Source: DATJUF01 sp035524095
GTDB taxonomy: Bacteria > Desulfobacterota > Binatia > Binatales > Binataceae
Assembly: GCA_035524095.1 (NCBI GenBank)
Contig: DATKPK010000099.1
Coordinates: 1-32,815, forward strand
Length of the DNA: 32,815 nt
Direction: 5' to 3'
The stretch's first letter is position 1. Each line of letters begins with the position of its first letter. A model generated the notes under the pieces. It saw only the letters and a list, made by a program, of their open reading frames with translations, did not search any database and was not told the origin of the DNA. Position numbers and translations under genes: made by a program. Of this stretch, positions 1 through 9,681 are shown piece after piece.

Positions 1-257
1 CCTTTGCGACTGAGTACTTGCGAGAGCAGTCGCTTCCTACTCAGCAAAGTAAGTACAGCCGCGACGAAGTCAAGGTCAGTGAGCAGCAAAATTGATAGTC
101 AGAAAATAATCAGTCAAGACTTCTGACTATTTAGTTTTTAACGGAAGAAAAGAAACGGCAGCGAACAAAATCGCGGAGGTTAGATCTGAGCAGTTACTAT
201 TTGAAAGACGTGGAAGAATGTTTCGTCCGCGTCAGGGCAGCTGCAAAGCTGGGAAGA
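1..257. other. Intergenic region downstream of dnaJ, no gene seen
   Basis: No convincing coding sequence lies here; the open frame that begins at 201 on the plus strand is antisense to dnaJ. The segment holds two inverted repeats. At 2-49 the arms CTTTGC..TGAGTA and TACTCAGCAAAG pair over 12 bp with a 3-nt bulge. The second, at 95-130, is listed separately. AT-rich sequence around 85-150 contrasts with the GC-rich coding sequence that follows. Confidence 0.5.
95..130 (-). terminator. Possible dnaJ transcription terminator (10-bp hairpin)
   Basis: ATAGTCAGAA at 95-104 is perfectly complementary to TTCTGACTAT at 121-130, with a 16-nt loop. On the minus strand the hairpin is about 130 nt past the dnaJ stop and is followed by a short T-run (CAATTTTG). 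The plus-strand side is also T-rich, so it could act in both directions. The U-tract is weak and the loop is long, so this is only a candidate. Confidence 0.4.
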
Positions 258-1391
258 TCAGCCGAACATTTCCTTGAGCTTGTCGACGAAGCCCTTGGCC
301 ATCGGATGGTTCACGTCTTCGCCGGAGGCGCGGGCGAATTCTTCAAGCAGTTCGCGCTGGCGGGCCGTGAGGCGGCGTGGCGTTTCGACTACGATGCGCA
401 CGAGCTGATCGCCGCGGCCATAGCCGTGCAGATCGACGAAGCCCTTACCCTTCAGCCGGAAGACCTTGCCCGACTGCGTCGACGAAGGAATCTTCAGCTT
501 GATTTTGCCTTCGAGCGTGGGGACCTCGATTTCAGCGCCGAGCGCAGCTTGCGGAAAGCTGACCGGGACTTCGATGACGACGTCATTGTCCTGGCGGACG
601 AACAGGGAATGCTCTTTGACATGAACGACGACATAGAGATCGCCAGCCGGGCCGCCGCCGAAACCAGCTTCGCCCTCGGTGCGCAGCTTCAAGCGAGAGC
701 CGTTGTCGACACCCGGCGGAATCTTGACTGAGAGCGAGACGGCTTTGCGGACGCGGCCTTGCCCCTGACATTTCGGGCAGGGATCGGCGATGATCGTCCC
801 TTCACCACGGCATTGACTACAGGTGGTCGAAATTGAAAAAAAGCCCTGCTGGGTGCGAACCTGGCCGACGCCACGGCAGTTGGGACAAGTGCGGGCGCCT
901 TCGGAACCTCCACGTGCGCGTGCACCGTTACAGGCTTCGCAGGTCATCAGCCGCTGAAACTTGACCACGCGCTCCGCGCCACGTGCGGCTTCCTCGAACT
1001 CGATTTCGAGGTCGTAGCGCAGGTCGTCGCCGCGGCGGCTCGGTGAACGAGAGCGGCCACGGCCGGTACCGAAGAAATCGCCAAAGATGTCGGAGAAGAC
1101 ATCCTCGAACCCTTGGCTGAAATCGAAACCACCGAAGCCGCCGGCCCCTTGGGGTCCCTGAAAAGCGGCATGGCCGAAGCGGTCGTATTGCGCGCGCTTT
1201 TCGGGATCGGAGAGGACCTGATAGGCCTCGTTGATTTCTTTGAAACGCTCCTCGGCGGCCTTGTCGCCGGGATTACGATCGGGATGGTATTGGATAGCGA
1301 GGCGGCGGTAGGCCTTTTTCAGTTCTTCTTCGCCCGCGCCGCGAGCAACTCCCAGAGTCTCGTAATAGTCGCGCTTTTTGTCAGCAGGCAT
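258..1391 (-). CDS. dnaJ: Chaperone protein DnaJ (Hsp40)
   Basis: Cytosolic co-chaperone that delivers unfolded clients to DnaK and stimulates its ATPase. The 377-residue product has the full type I layout: a J domain at about residues 5-70 with the HPD tripeptide at 36-38; a Gly/Phe-rich linker at about 75-112; and a zinc-binding region with four CxxC pairs (Cys 151/154, 169/172, 191/194, 205/208). The C-terminal substrate-binding domain follows. Length is normal for the family. The first zinc repeat reads CEACNGAR, without the last Gly of the CxxCxGxG consensus, which is a minor variant. The ATG at 1391 gives a complete J domain; no strong Shine-Dalgarno sequence is visible. It lies 122 nt after dnaK on the same strand and is probably cotranscribed with it. 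Confidence 0.97.
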   Translation of the reverse strand: MPADKKRDYYETLGVARGAGEEELKKAYRRLAIQYHPDRNPGDKAAEERFKEINEAYQVLSDPEKRAQYDRFGHAAFQGPQGAGGFGGFDFSQGFEDVFSDIFGDFFGTGRGRSRSPSRRGDDLRYDLEIEFEEAARGAERVVKFQRLMTCEACNGARARGGSEGARTCPNCRGVGQVRTQQGFFSISTTCSQCRGEGTIIADPCPKCQGQGRVRKAVSLSVKIPPGVDNGSRLKLRTEGEAGFGGGPAGDLYVVVHVKEHSLFVRQDNDVVIEVPVSFPQAALGAEIEVPTLEGKIKLKIPSSTQSGKVFRLKGKGFVDLHGYGRGDQLVRIVVETPRRLTARQRELLEEFARASGEDVNHPMAKGFVDKLKEMFG

Positions 1392-1513
1392 CGCGCTGCA
1401 ATACTAATCCGTTTGTAAGAGTGAAGTAAGCGGCGAAAGGTTCATGGCGGCAGAATGCCGTGTAGAACTCGTTCGCCGCTTGAATCATACAGGAGAACAA
1501 CTACGGGGTGCGG

Positions 1514-3454
<1,941 letters not shown>

Positions 3455-3512
3455 GTTATTATTAGAAACCTCTTTAGATATTATCGATAATCACGTTCCG
3501 GGATTTTTCAAC

Positions 3513-4166
3513 TCAGCCGTCGACGTTCCGGGAATCGCCTTGGCCTGCGCCGCCGGTGTCGCCCTTGGAAACGGACACACGCGACGGCCGCAGCATCCGA
3601 TCGCCAATCAAATAGCCGCGATGAAACTCGCTGACGACGGTGTTGGGCGGATGCTCCTCGCTCGGAACATGGTCGACCGCTTCATGTACTTGGGGATCGA
3701 AGGGCTGACCGACTGCGGTGATGGCGGTGACGCCATGCATCCGGAGTAAATCGTGCAGGGAGCGCAAGACCATCTCGACGCCTTCGGTAATCGATTGGCG
3801 GTTGGAACCGCCGCGGGCCGCGTCGAGCGCGCGTTCGAGGTTATCGACTACCGGCAACAACTCGCGCAAAAGACCCTCGCGCTGGAGCCGGACAGTCTCT
3901 TCGTTCTGCTGGCGCATCCGCTTGCGGACGTTTTCGGTATCGGCAAGGGCGCGCAGATATTTATCTTTTAGCTCGCCCAGCTCCCGGTCTTTAGCTTGGA
4001 GTTGGGTGGCGAATTCGGCACTCGATTGTTCCGGGCTAGCCGCCGCTTTACTTTCGGTTCCATGGGTTGCGCCGGCATCCCCCGGAGCAGGCGAAGCGGG
4101 CGTTGTTGCGTCTTTGTTCTCACCTTCCACGTCTTTGGACCGCTTGAGCATATTGGAAAATCCCAT
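3513..4166 (-). CDS. grpE: Nucleotide exchange factor GrpE
   Basis: Cytosolic dimeric factor that releases ADP from DnaK. The 217-residue product has a low-complexity, Ala/Glu-rich N-terminus (about residues 1-55). A long coiled coil follows (ELKDKYLRALADTENVRKRM and onwards). The compact C-terminal domain carries the family signature around GVTAITAVGQPFDPQVHEAV and EFHRGYLIGDRMLRPSRV. The start may be the ATG at 4166 or the one five codons later at 4151; neither has a clear ribosome-binding site. It lies directly upstream of dnaK in the heat-shock cluster. Confidence 0.95.
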   Translation of the reverse strand: MGFSNMLKRSKDVEGENKDATTPASPAPGDAGATHGTESKAAASPEQSSAEFATQLQAKDRELGELKDKYLRALADTENVRKRMRQQNEETVRLQREGLLRELLPVVDNLERALDAARGGSNRQSITEGVEMVLRSLHDLLRMHGVTAITAVGQPFDPQVHEAVDHVPSEEHPPNTVVSEFHRGYLIGDRMLRPSRVSVSKGDTGGAGQGDSRNVDG

Positions 4167-4207
4167 TCAGGGTAGAAGCTAAGCACGATTCCGTTGGACG
4201 CCAGCAG

Positions 4208-4227
4208 CCGCTGCTTTTAAGCAGCGG
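4208..4227. repeat. Perfect hairpin upstream of grpE
   Basis: CCGCTGCTT at 4208-4216 and AAGCAGCGG at 4219-4227 form a 9-bp stem with a 2-nt loop, between the small secreted protein gene and grpE. No T-run follows on the minus strand, so it does not look like a simple terminator. It could be an mRNA processing or stability structure, or an operator. It is not a CIRCE element. Confidence 0.5.
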
Positions 4228-4308
4228 ATTTCTCGTGCAGCCGCAGAGTCGGGGTATCCGCGAAGAAACGGCAGCCGATGGGTATTGGCCGAATCGTGGC
4301 GGCGCAGG

Positions 4309-4662
4309 CTAATCGATGTGCTTGCGGTGTTTGCGAGGCTGGGGCAGCGATGAACATGAAAAGGCAGTGCCCTCGGAGGTATAAGTGCAGACTCCGGGCG
4401 GGACCTTGTATTCGAGCAGGGTGTAAGCCTGATTCGGTGCGGTGTAGGAGCAGCTCAGGGTGCAGGTGCCATTGGAGCAGCTGTAGGAGGCCTGCGAGAA
4501 GTCTAACTGTGCTGGATTATGCTTTGGATCTGACCATGGGAAAGGAACATCCGCAGCTTTGATTCTGATGGAAGCCGGGCAATTAAGAACGATCGCGCCA
4601 GCACCGGAATTGAGGAACAGGGTTGTCGTCATAGCGGCAAGAAAGGCGAAGCCAAACTTCAT
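4309..4662 (-). CDS. Small secreted Cys-rich hypothetical protein
   Basis: I do not recognise the family. The 117-residue product begins with a classical Sec signal peptide (MKFGFAFLAAMTTTLFLNSG, then AGA, cleavage expected near residue 23). The mature part has six cysteines, three of them clustered as SCSNGTCTLSC, compatible with three disulfides in an extracytoplasmic protein. The tail is basic (PRKHRKHID). The ATG at 4662 has GGAGG about 10-12 nt upstream. It lies between hrcA and grpE on the same strand, an unusual place for an exported protein. It may ride on the heat-shock transcript or have its own promoter in the roughly 100-nt gap after hrcA. No function is proposed. Confidence 0.65.
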   Translation of the reverse strand: MKFGFAFLAAMTTTLFLNSGAGAIVLNCPASIRIKAADVPFPWSDPKHNPAQLDFSQASYSCSNGTCTLSCSYTAPNQAYTLLEYKVPPGVCTYTSEGTAFSCSSLPQPRKHRKHID

Positions 4663-4759
4663 CGGAGTTTACCCTCCCGCCGCAAGCATATAGCACGATC
4701 GCGCGGGCGAGAACGGAATTTTTCCAGGGGCTGACCCCGAAAATTGAAACTCAGCCGGA

Positions 4760-5806
4760 CTAATGATCGAGCACTCGCGAGAGGGCGCGAGCGGTGTAGG
4801 AGACGAGAGGAATAACGCGGTCGTAGTCCATCCGAACGGGGCCGACAATCGCGAGGCTGCCAAGGGGCGTGATGCCGCTCGCATAGGATGCGGCGACGAC
4901 CGCAAAAGCGGAGAGCCGGGCATCGAAATTCTCAGAGCCGATTGAGACCATCGGGCCCTGATGGGTCAGGCTGCGCTCAAGCAAATTGAGCAACGCGGTC
5001 TTATCTTCCAGCGCGCGGAGTAACTCGCGCAGGCGTCCGGGATCGGCAAATTCCGGCTGTTCGACGGCCTTGCTGCCACCCTCGACATAAAGTTCGGCGC
5101 TTGAAGAACTGCGGGTCGCTGCGCCGCCTAGCGTCAAGGCGGTGCGAATAAAGGCGTCGTAGGCCGCGCGATCATCCCGTAGGCGCTCTTCAATCCACGC
5201 ACGAGCGTTTTCGAGGGTGCGGCCGTGAAGCGAGTCGTTGAGATAGCCGGCCATACGGTCGAGTTCTTCTTGCGAATGGTCACGAGCAGTTTGAACAAGG
5301 CGGCTTTGCACACCGCCAGCGACCGGCACGAAAACCGCCAGCACCTCGAAATCGCGGAGACGTAGAAACTGCACTCGCTCGAGCATCACCGATTCAAGTC
5401 GGGGGGCCATCACCAAGGCGGCTTGGCCCGTCATCAGCGCGAGCAGGCGCGAGGTGTCGCGGACGATTTCAATGAAATCGGCGGGCGGTGCGGAATAATG
5501 CAGCTCAATTTGTGCGCGATCGTGGAAGCCGATAGGCGAGGATGGCGTCAGATGATCGACATAATAACGGAACGCGCGGTCGGTCGGGACACGTCCGGCT
5601 GAGGTGTGCGGCTGTCTGAGAAACCCCGCTTCTTCCAACTCGCCCATCAGATTGCGGACCATCGCCGCGCGGACCCCGAGATGGTGATGGGCGGCGAGCT
5701 GGTGTGAACCCACCGGTTCAGCCGTGTTGATGAACTCCTGGACGGCGGCCAGCAGCAGCGCGTTATGCCGTGGAGATAAGTCGCCATTTTGAGGAGCTGG
5801 TGTCAT
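4760..5806 (-). CDS. hrcA: Heat-inducible transcription repressor HrcA
   Basis: DNA-binding repressor that in many bacteria binds CIRCE operators before dnaK and groE genes and loses activity when misfolded protein occupies GroEL. The 348-residue product has the N-terminal winged-helix region (about residues 10-75, with NTAEPVGSHQLA and RNLMGELEEAGFLRQPHTSAGR, then PTDRAFRYYVD), the strongest family signature. The GAF-like middle and the C-terminal segment SIGSENFDARLSAFAVVAASY, GSLAIVGPVRMDYDRVIPLV are also present. The ATG at 5806 gives the usual N-terminus. It is the first gene of the minus-strand heat-shock cluster. I found no CIRCE element (TTAGCACTC-N9-GAGTGCTAA) in the cluster, so the target operator may be divergent or elsewhere. 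Confidence 0.95.
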   Translation of the reverse strand: MTPAPQNGDLSPRHNALLLAAVQEFINTAEPVGSHQLAAHHHLGVRAAMVRNLMGELEEAGFLRQPHTSAGRVPTDRAFRYYVDHLTPSSPIGFHDRAQIELHYSAPPADFIEIVRDTSRLLALMTGQAALVMAPRLESVMLERVQFLRLRDFEVLAVFVPVAGGVQSRLVQTARDHSQEELDRMAGYLNDSLHGRTLENARAWIEERLRDDRAAYDAFIRTALTLGGAATRSSSSAELYVEGGSKAVEQPEFADPGRLRELLRALEDKTALLNLLERSLTHQGPMVSIGSENFDARLSAFAVVAASYASGITPLGSLAIVGPVRMDYDRVIPLVSYTARALSRVLDH

Positions 5807-6152
5807 GGCTCTACCCAGGTGGCTAGTGCACGTCCGATCGGCTCAGCCTCGATGCCTCCCGATCCACTCTCAAATGCCCCGATCACAATGAACGGGTGCG
5901 TTCTTGAGTATGACACGTCTTATGGCAGATCGCCGAGTCCATTCAAGCGATGGGTTGGAAGTACGATAGTTTTTTTAGGGCGGCCATTTAGCCAGATGTT
6001 GCAGGGATCAAAAGCACTGATCCAACACGGTTTGTCGGGTGGTATCTTAAGCCAGCACCGCTTGCCGGAGCTGAGTGGCGTATCTGCTTAACGAGGTGGT
6101 AGGCTCGGGACGGCGAAACAACGCCGAATCGGCGCGAAGGTTAACCCCCGCG
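5807..6152. other. Divergent intergenic region between hrcA and VWA gene
   Basis: This 346-nt gap separates divergent genes and must hold promoters for both. A candidate hrcA promoter is listed at 5920-5947. Small inverted repeats are present at 6005-6023 (GGATCA/TGATCC) and 6122-6134 (CGCCGA/TCGGCG). An open frame spanning 5789-6091 has no recognisable protein features and is not called. Confidence 0.4.
5920..5947 (-). promoter_or_regulatory. Candidate heat-shock (sigma-32-like) promoter of hrcA
   Basis: On the minus strand CTTGAAT (5947-5941) is separated by 13 nt from TGCCATAA (5927-5920). This resembles the proteobacterial heat-shock sigma pattern CTTGAAA-N(11-15)-CCCCATnT. It sits about 114 nt before the hrcA ATG. 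The same bases can be read as a weak vegetative promoter (TTGAAT-16 nt-CATAAG), so the sigma assignment is inference. Confidence 0.35.
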
Positions 6153-7790
6153 ATGGCGCGCAAACGCAAAGCCGTCAAATCACGTCAGCTTTATATCCCC
6201 GTCGTTCCAGTTGAAACGTCATGGATCGAGAGCGACAGCTATGATCGGCGCGCATGGCAGGATCTAGGGCTGACGGCGCCGACAATCAATGAGCTGGTCG
6301 AAGCAGGCGAGAGGCTGGTGCCCCATTTTGACGCGCTGCTCCGAGACCTGTTTTTCGGGTTGTTCAAATACAACCTGGTTTGGAATAAGCCTGCGGCGGT
6401 ACGCGAAAGCGCGGCGCTCAATCGGACAATACTCGAACAGCTAATCCCGTCATCGAGCTTCGAGATGCTCAAGACCCGGACGCTGCTCGAAGACGACAAG
6501 GCCGTAATCGCGGCGCTGGTGCTGGGCGAGCAAGTACTCGAACTGGTCAGATCGGAGCGGCTGATCAATCGGCGGGAGATGCTCGACCTGTGGGACTTGA
6601 AGCATCAGGAGGAAGAACTCGAAGGAAGCGCTGCGGCGCTCAAGAACGCTGATGAACTAGAGCGCGATCAGGAGCAAAAGAATCAGGCCGAAAAGGAGAA
6701 CCAGGAGGCAGCTCAGGCGGGTGCGGAACGCAAGGCCGATGCCGAGGCCCAGCGGGCGATACGGGAACTTAAGGAAGCGGCGCAGCGGGGGACGCAGGTT
6801 GCCGAGGCGCGTCTCAAGCAGAAGGCGAGAATGTTCGCGGACAGTCTCAAGCATAGCGACCATGGCGAACTCAAGCGGATGCAACTGCGCAGCATGCAGC
6901 TTGCCCAGGAGATAGATCAGGTCGCGCAAGACAGTCACGATTTCAGCCTCGAATTCGGCCAGGTTGGCAAGTTGTCGGCCGGTGAGCGGCTGGAACTGGG
7001 GCGGCGGTTGGCGCGCAATAAAAAGCTTGGCGAACTGGCGCGGCTGGTCGGACGTTTCAAACAGGACGCGCGCGCGATTCGGCGCCATACGCTGGACCGT
7101 GGTGTGGCTGAGGCCTACGACGTCGAGCGCGGGTCGGAAATCGGGCGGCTGATTCCGGCAGAACTCGGCGTGCTCCATCACCCGGGGCTGAAGGCGGATT
7201 TTTATCGGCGGCTGCTGGAAGGCACGGTGTTGCAATACCGGCTGCGCGAGGACGAGCAGAAGGGGCGCGGGCCGATGGTCGTCTGCATCGATTGCAGCTC
7301 GTCGATGCAGGGCGACAAGGAGTTATGGGCGAAAGCGGTGGGGCTGACGTTGATGGATATCGCACGGCGGCAGCGGCGGCTGTTCAGGGCGGTCCTCTTT
7401 TCGTCGGGCGCCGAGAGTCTCAAGGTAATCGATTTGAATCGGGAGCGCCGCTATCAGCCGGAACTGGCGAAGGTCGTCGAGATGGCCGAATACTTCCCGG
7501 GTGGTGGGACAGATTTTCAAGCGCCAATCGACGCTGCTGTCGGACTGCTGACGGATAAGCGCCTCAAGCGCGGCGATATAGTGGTGATCACGGACGGCGA
7601 GTGCCAAGTGTCGCCTGAATGGCTGACAGCGCTGCGCGAACGCAAGGACGAACTGGACTTTTCGATTTATGCGGTGTTGGTGGACGTCGGGTCGAGCGAG
7701 CTATCGACGCTTGCGCAGTTCAGTGACCGCGTGAGCAGCGTCAAGCAATTGACGGTCGAAGGTTCGCGCGAAATCTTTTTGAAGATCTGA
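6153..7790 (+). CDS. VWA domain-containing protein (ViaA-like)
   Basis: Probable cytosolic von Willebrand factor A protein, 545 residues from the ATG at 6153; an upstream in-frame start at 6075 would add an unconserved-looking tail. The N-terminal half is helical. It holds a strongly charged Glu/Lys/Gln-rich coiled coil at roughly residues 150-225. The C-terminal VWA domain has a complete MIDAS: DCSSS in VVCIDCSSSMQGDKE, the threonine of GGGTDF, and the aspartate of VITDGEC. The arrangement resembles E. coli ViaA and related proteins, which partner MoxR/RavA-type AAA+ ATPases in metal-dependent protein remodelling. No such ATPase gene is in this window, so the partner must be elsewhere if it exists. 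It is monocistronic between divergent hrcA and convergent tadA. Confidence 0.8.
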   Translation: MARKRKAVKSRQLYIPVVPVETSWIESDSYDRRAWQDLGLTAPTINELVEAGERLVPHFDALLRDLFFGLFKYNLVWNKPAAVRESAALNRTILEQLIPSSSFEMLKTRTLLEDDKAVIAALVLGEQVLELVRSERLINRREMLDLWDLKHQEEELEGSAAALKNADELERDQEQKNQAEKENQEAAQAGAERKADAEAQRAIRELKEAAQRGTQVAEARLKQKARMFADSLKHSDHGELKRMQLRSMQLAQEIDQVAQDSHDFSLEFGQVGKLSAGERLELGRRLARNKKLGELARLVGRFKQDARAIRRHTLDRGVAEAYDVERGSEIGRLIPAELGVLHHPGLKADFYRRLLEGTVLQYRLREDEQKGRGPMVVCIDCSSSMQGDKELWAKAVGLTLMDIARRQRRLFRAVLFSSGAESLKVIDLNRERRYQPELAKVVEMAEYFPGGGTDFQAPIDAAVGLLTDKRLKRGDIVVITDGECQVSPEWLTALRERKDELDFSIYAVLVDVGSSELSTLAQFSDRVSSVKQLTVEGSREIFLKI

Positions 7791-7829
7791 TCGGGCGCGA
7801 ATCCATCAGTCAGACGCCTGCATTGCGAT

Positions 7830-8324
7830 TTACGATGTGGTGCGACGACCGCGGAAGAAGTCGCGGAGGAGGGCGGCGCATTCGTCGTCGCGGATGCCGC
7901 TATACACTTCTAGTTGGTGATTGAGGCGGCCGTCGCGGCCGAGATCGAAGACCGAGCCGAGGGCGCCGGCCTTGGGGTCGTGAGCGCCATAGATGACCCG
8001 GGCGACTCGCGCGTGGACGATCGCACCGACGCACATCAGGCAGGGTTCAAGCGTGACGTATAACGACGCCTCGGTGAGGCGGTAGCTGTCGAGGTGCTTT
8101 GCGGCGGCGCGCAAGGCGAGGATTTCGGCATGTGCCGTGGGATCGCGCATCGCGATCGGCTGATTATGGGCGCGCGCGATAATGATGCCGCCAGCCATCA
8201 CGATCGCGCCGACTGGGACTTCACCTTCCTCCGCAGCGAGGTGTGCTTCGTCGAGCGCGAGGCCGATCGCAGCGGCGTGGTCCAAACCGTCGAGATTTGC
8301 ATGGCGCACGTCTTCGGGAGTCAT
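7830..8324 (-). CDS. tadA: tRNA-specific adenosine deaminase TadA
   Basis: Zinc enzyme that converts adenosine 34 to inosine in the anticodon of tRNA-Arg(ACG). The 164-residue product from the ATG at 8324 has the cytidine/deoxycytidylate deaminase fold. The HAE motif (His65, Glu67) gives the first zinc ligand and the proton shuttle. PCLMC (Cys95, Cys98) gives the other two ligands. The context TAHAEILALR and LYVTLEPCLMCVGAI, then YGAHDPKAGA, is typical of TadA rather than of guanine or riboflavin deaminases. A TTG start at 8366 would add 14 residues, but the ATG fits family length better. No clear Shine-Dalgarno sequence is seen. Confidence 0.92.
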   Translation of the reverse strand: MTPEDVRHANLDGLDHAAAIGLALDEAHLAAEEGEVPVGAIVMAGGIIIARAHNQPIAMRDPTAHAEILALRAAAKHLDSYRLTEASLYVTLEPCLMCVGAIVHARVARVIYGAHDPKAGALGSVFDLGRDGRLNHQLEVYSGIRDDECAALLRDFFRGRRTTS

Positions 8325-8455
8325 TGGAGGTATTCGGCGGGCTTGTTTAGGGATAGCGGCTCGCAATCACAAGTGGCGCAGGTGGTTCGCTCTGCGCGCC
8401 TCCGATGATAGATGTTATGTGAGAATGTCGAAACAATTCAGGTGCATAGTCCACG

Positions 8456-8782
8456 ATGCCGGAAATCGCTGAAATCGAGCCGACAGAATTGAAGCAACGG
8501 CTGGCGCGGGGGGATCGGCTGTCGATTCTCGACGTGCGCGAGCCGGAGGAAGTAGCGATCGCGGCGTTTCCGGGGGCGCTCAACGTGCCCATGGGTGAGG
8601 TGCCGTCGCGGATGGCCGGGCTCGATCCCGAGGCTGAATGGGTGATCGTTTGCCACCACGGGATGCGCAGCGCCAACGTCGCGATGTACCTGATGCGTAA
8701 TGGCTTCGAGAAGATTGCCAATTTGAGCGGCGGTATCGACGAATGGGCGCTGACGGTCGATCCGGCGACGCCACGCTACTGA
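8456..8782 (+). CDS. Rhodanese-like domain protein
   Basis: Single-domain rhodanese of 108 residues, probably cytosolic. It has the CH2A-like segment ILDVREPEEVAIAAFPGALNVPM. The active-site loop is C66-H-H-G-M-R71, with the sulfur-carrying cysteine in place, followed by the C-terminal NLSGGIDEWALTVDP. Such GlpE/MoeB-tail-like proteins move sulfane sulfur, but the acceptor cannot be read from sequence. It is divergent from tadA and lies 57 nt before the Nit-family amidohydrolase on the same strand, so the two may be cotranscribed. Confidence 0.9.
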   Translation: MPEIAEIEPTELKQRLARGDRLSILDVREPEEVAIAAFPGALNVPMGEVPSRMAGLDPEAEWVIVCHHGMRSANVAMYLMRNGFEKIANLSGGIDEWALTVDPATPRY

Positions 8783-8839
8783 ACTGAACCAAACAGGCGG
8801 CCGAGGGCCGCAAAGAACGACCCCAAGGGCATAGGTACA

Positions 8840-9658
8840 ATGACCTACCTCGCAGCAGCGATTCAGATGACGACGAGCGCTGACAAATCGGCGAATCTGA
8901 TCAAAGCGGAGCGCTTGATTCGTCTGGCGGCGGCGCGCGGCGCGCAGATCGTGGGATTGCCCGAGGTGTTCAACTGGCGCGGCAAGCGAACCGAGGAACC
9001 GGCGGCAGCCGAAGGCCTCGAGGGCGAGACGCTCACGCTGATGGCGCGGCTAGCGCGGGAACTCAGTATCAACCTGCTCGCGGGATCGATTACCGAGCAT
9101 GCGCCAGGCGAGGCCAAGCGCTACAACACGTCAGTGATGTTCGGGCCGGATGGGGGACGGCTCGCGGTCTATCGCAAGATTCATCTATTTGATATCGACC
9201 TGCCGGGACGCGTGACGATTAAAGAGTCGGATGCGAAGCTGGGCGGACGCGAAGTGGTGACGGCGGCGACCAATCTTGGGATTGCAGGACTGAGTATCTG
9301 TTATGACTTGCGCTTTCCGGAACTCTATCGGCGGTTAGCGTTCGCCGGGGCGCGAATTCTGATGATTCCGAGCGCATTTACCTTTCCGACCGGCGAGGCT
9401 CATTGGGAAGTGTTGATCAGGGCGCGGGCTGTGGAGAATCAGTGCTATGTAATTGCGCCTGCGCAATTCGGTCCGAATGTGCACGGCTTCAGCGATTACG
9501 GCAACTCGATGATCGTCGATCCGTGGGGACGGGTTCTTACGCGCGCGCCAGATCAAGAAGGTGTGATCGTCGCGCCACTGGATATGGAGTACTTGGAAAA
9601 GGTCCGGCGGGAGTTGCCGGCTCTGGCGCATGCGCGAATCGAGCGCGAGCGTCTATAA
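8840..9658 (+). CDS. Carbon-nitrogen hydrolase, Nit family (deaminated glutathione amidase-like)
   Basis: Cytosolic nitrilase-superfamily amidohydrolase of 272 residues. The catalytic triad is visible: Glu42 in LPEVFN, Lys113 in YRKIHLFDI and Cys154 in SICYDLRFPELYR. The KIHLFD and CYDLRFPE wording is that of the Nit1/Nit2-like branch, whose members include deaminated-glutathione amidase and omega-amidase. Assignment to one of these substrates is inference. AAGGG lies about 10 nt upstream of the ATG at 8840. It stands 57 nt after the rhodanese gene and 23 nt before a CoA-transferase gene, so an operon of the three is likely. Confidence 0.9.
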   Translation: MTYLAAAIQMTTSADKSANLIKAERLIRLAAARGAQIVGLPEVFNWRGKRTEEPAAAEGLEGETLTLMARLARELSINLLAGSITEHAPGEAKRYNTSVMFGPDGGRLAVYRKIHLFDIDLPGRVTIKESDAKLGGREVVTAATNLGIAGLSICYDLRFPELYRRLAFAGARILMIPSAFTFPTGEAHWEVLIRARAVENQCYVIAPAQFGPNVHGFSDYGNSMIVDPWGRVLTRAPDQEGVIVAPLDMEYLEKVRRELPALAHARIERERL

Positions 9659-9681
9659 CGGAATTAGGGGAAGAATAGGTA

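Noticed and set aside
201..731. Open frame of 176 codons on the plus strand
   Set aside because: Antisense shadow of dnaJ with no domain-like sequence.
4278..4562. Cys/Arg-rich open frame of 94 codons on the plus strand
   Set aside because: Antisense to the small secreted protein; the Cys-rich composition is an effect of the opposite frame.
6657..7235. Open frame of 192 codons on the minus strand
   Set aside because: Antisense to the coiled-coil region of the VWA protein.
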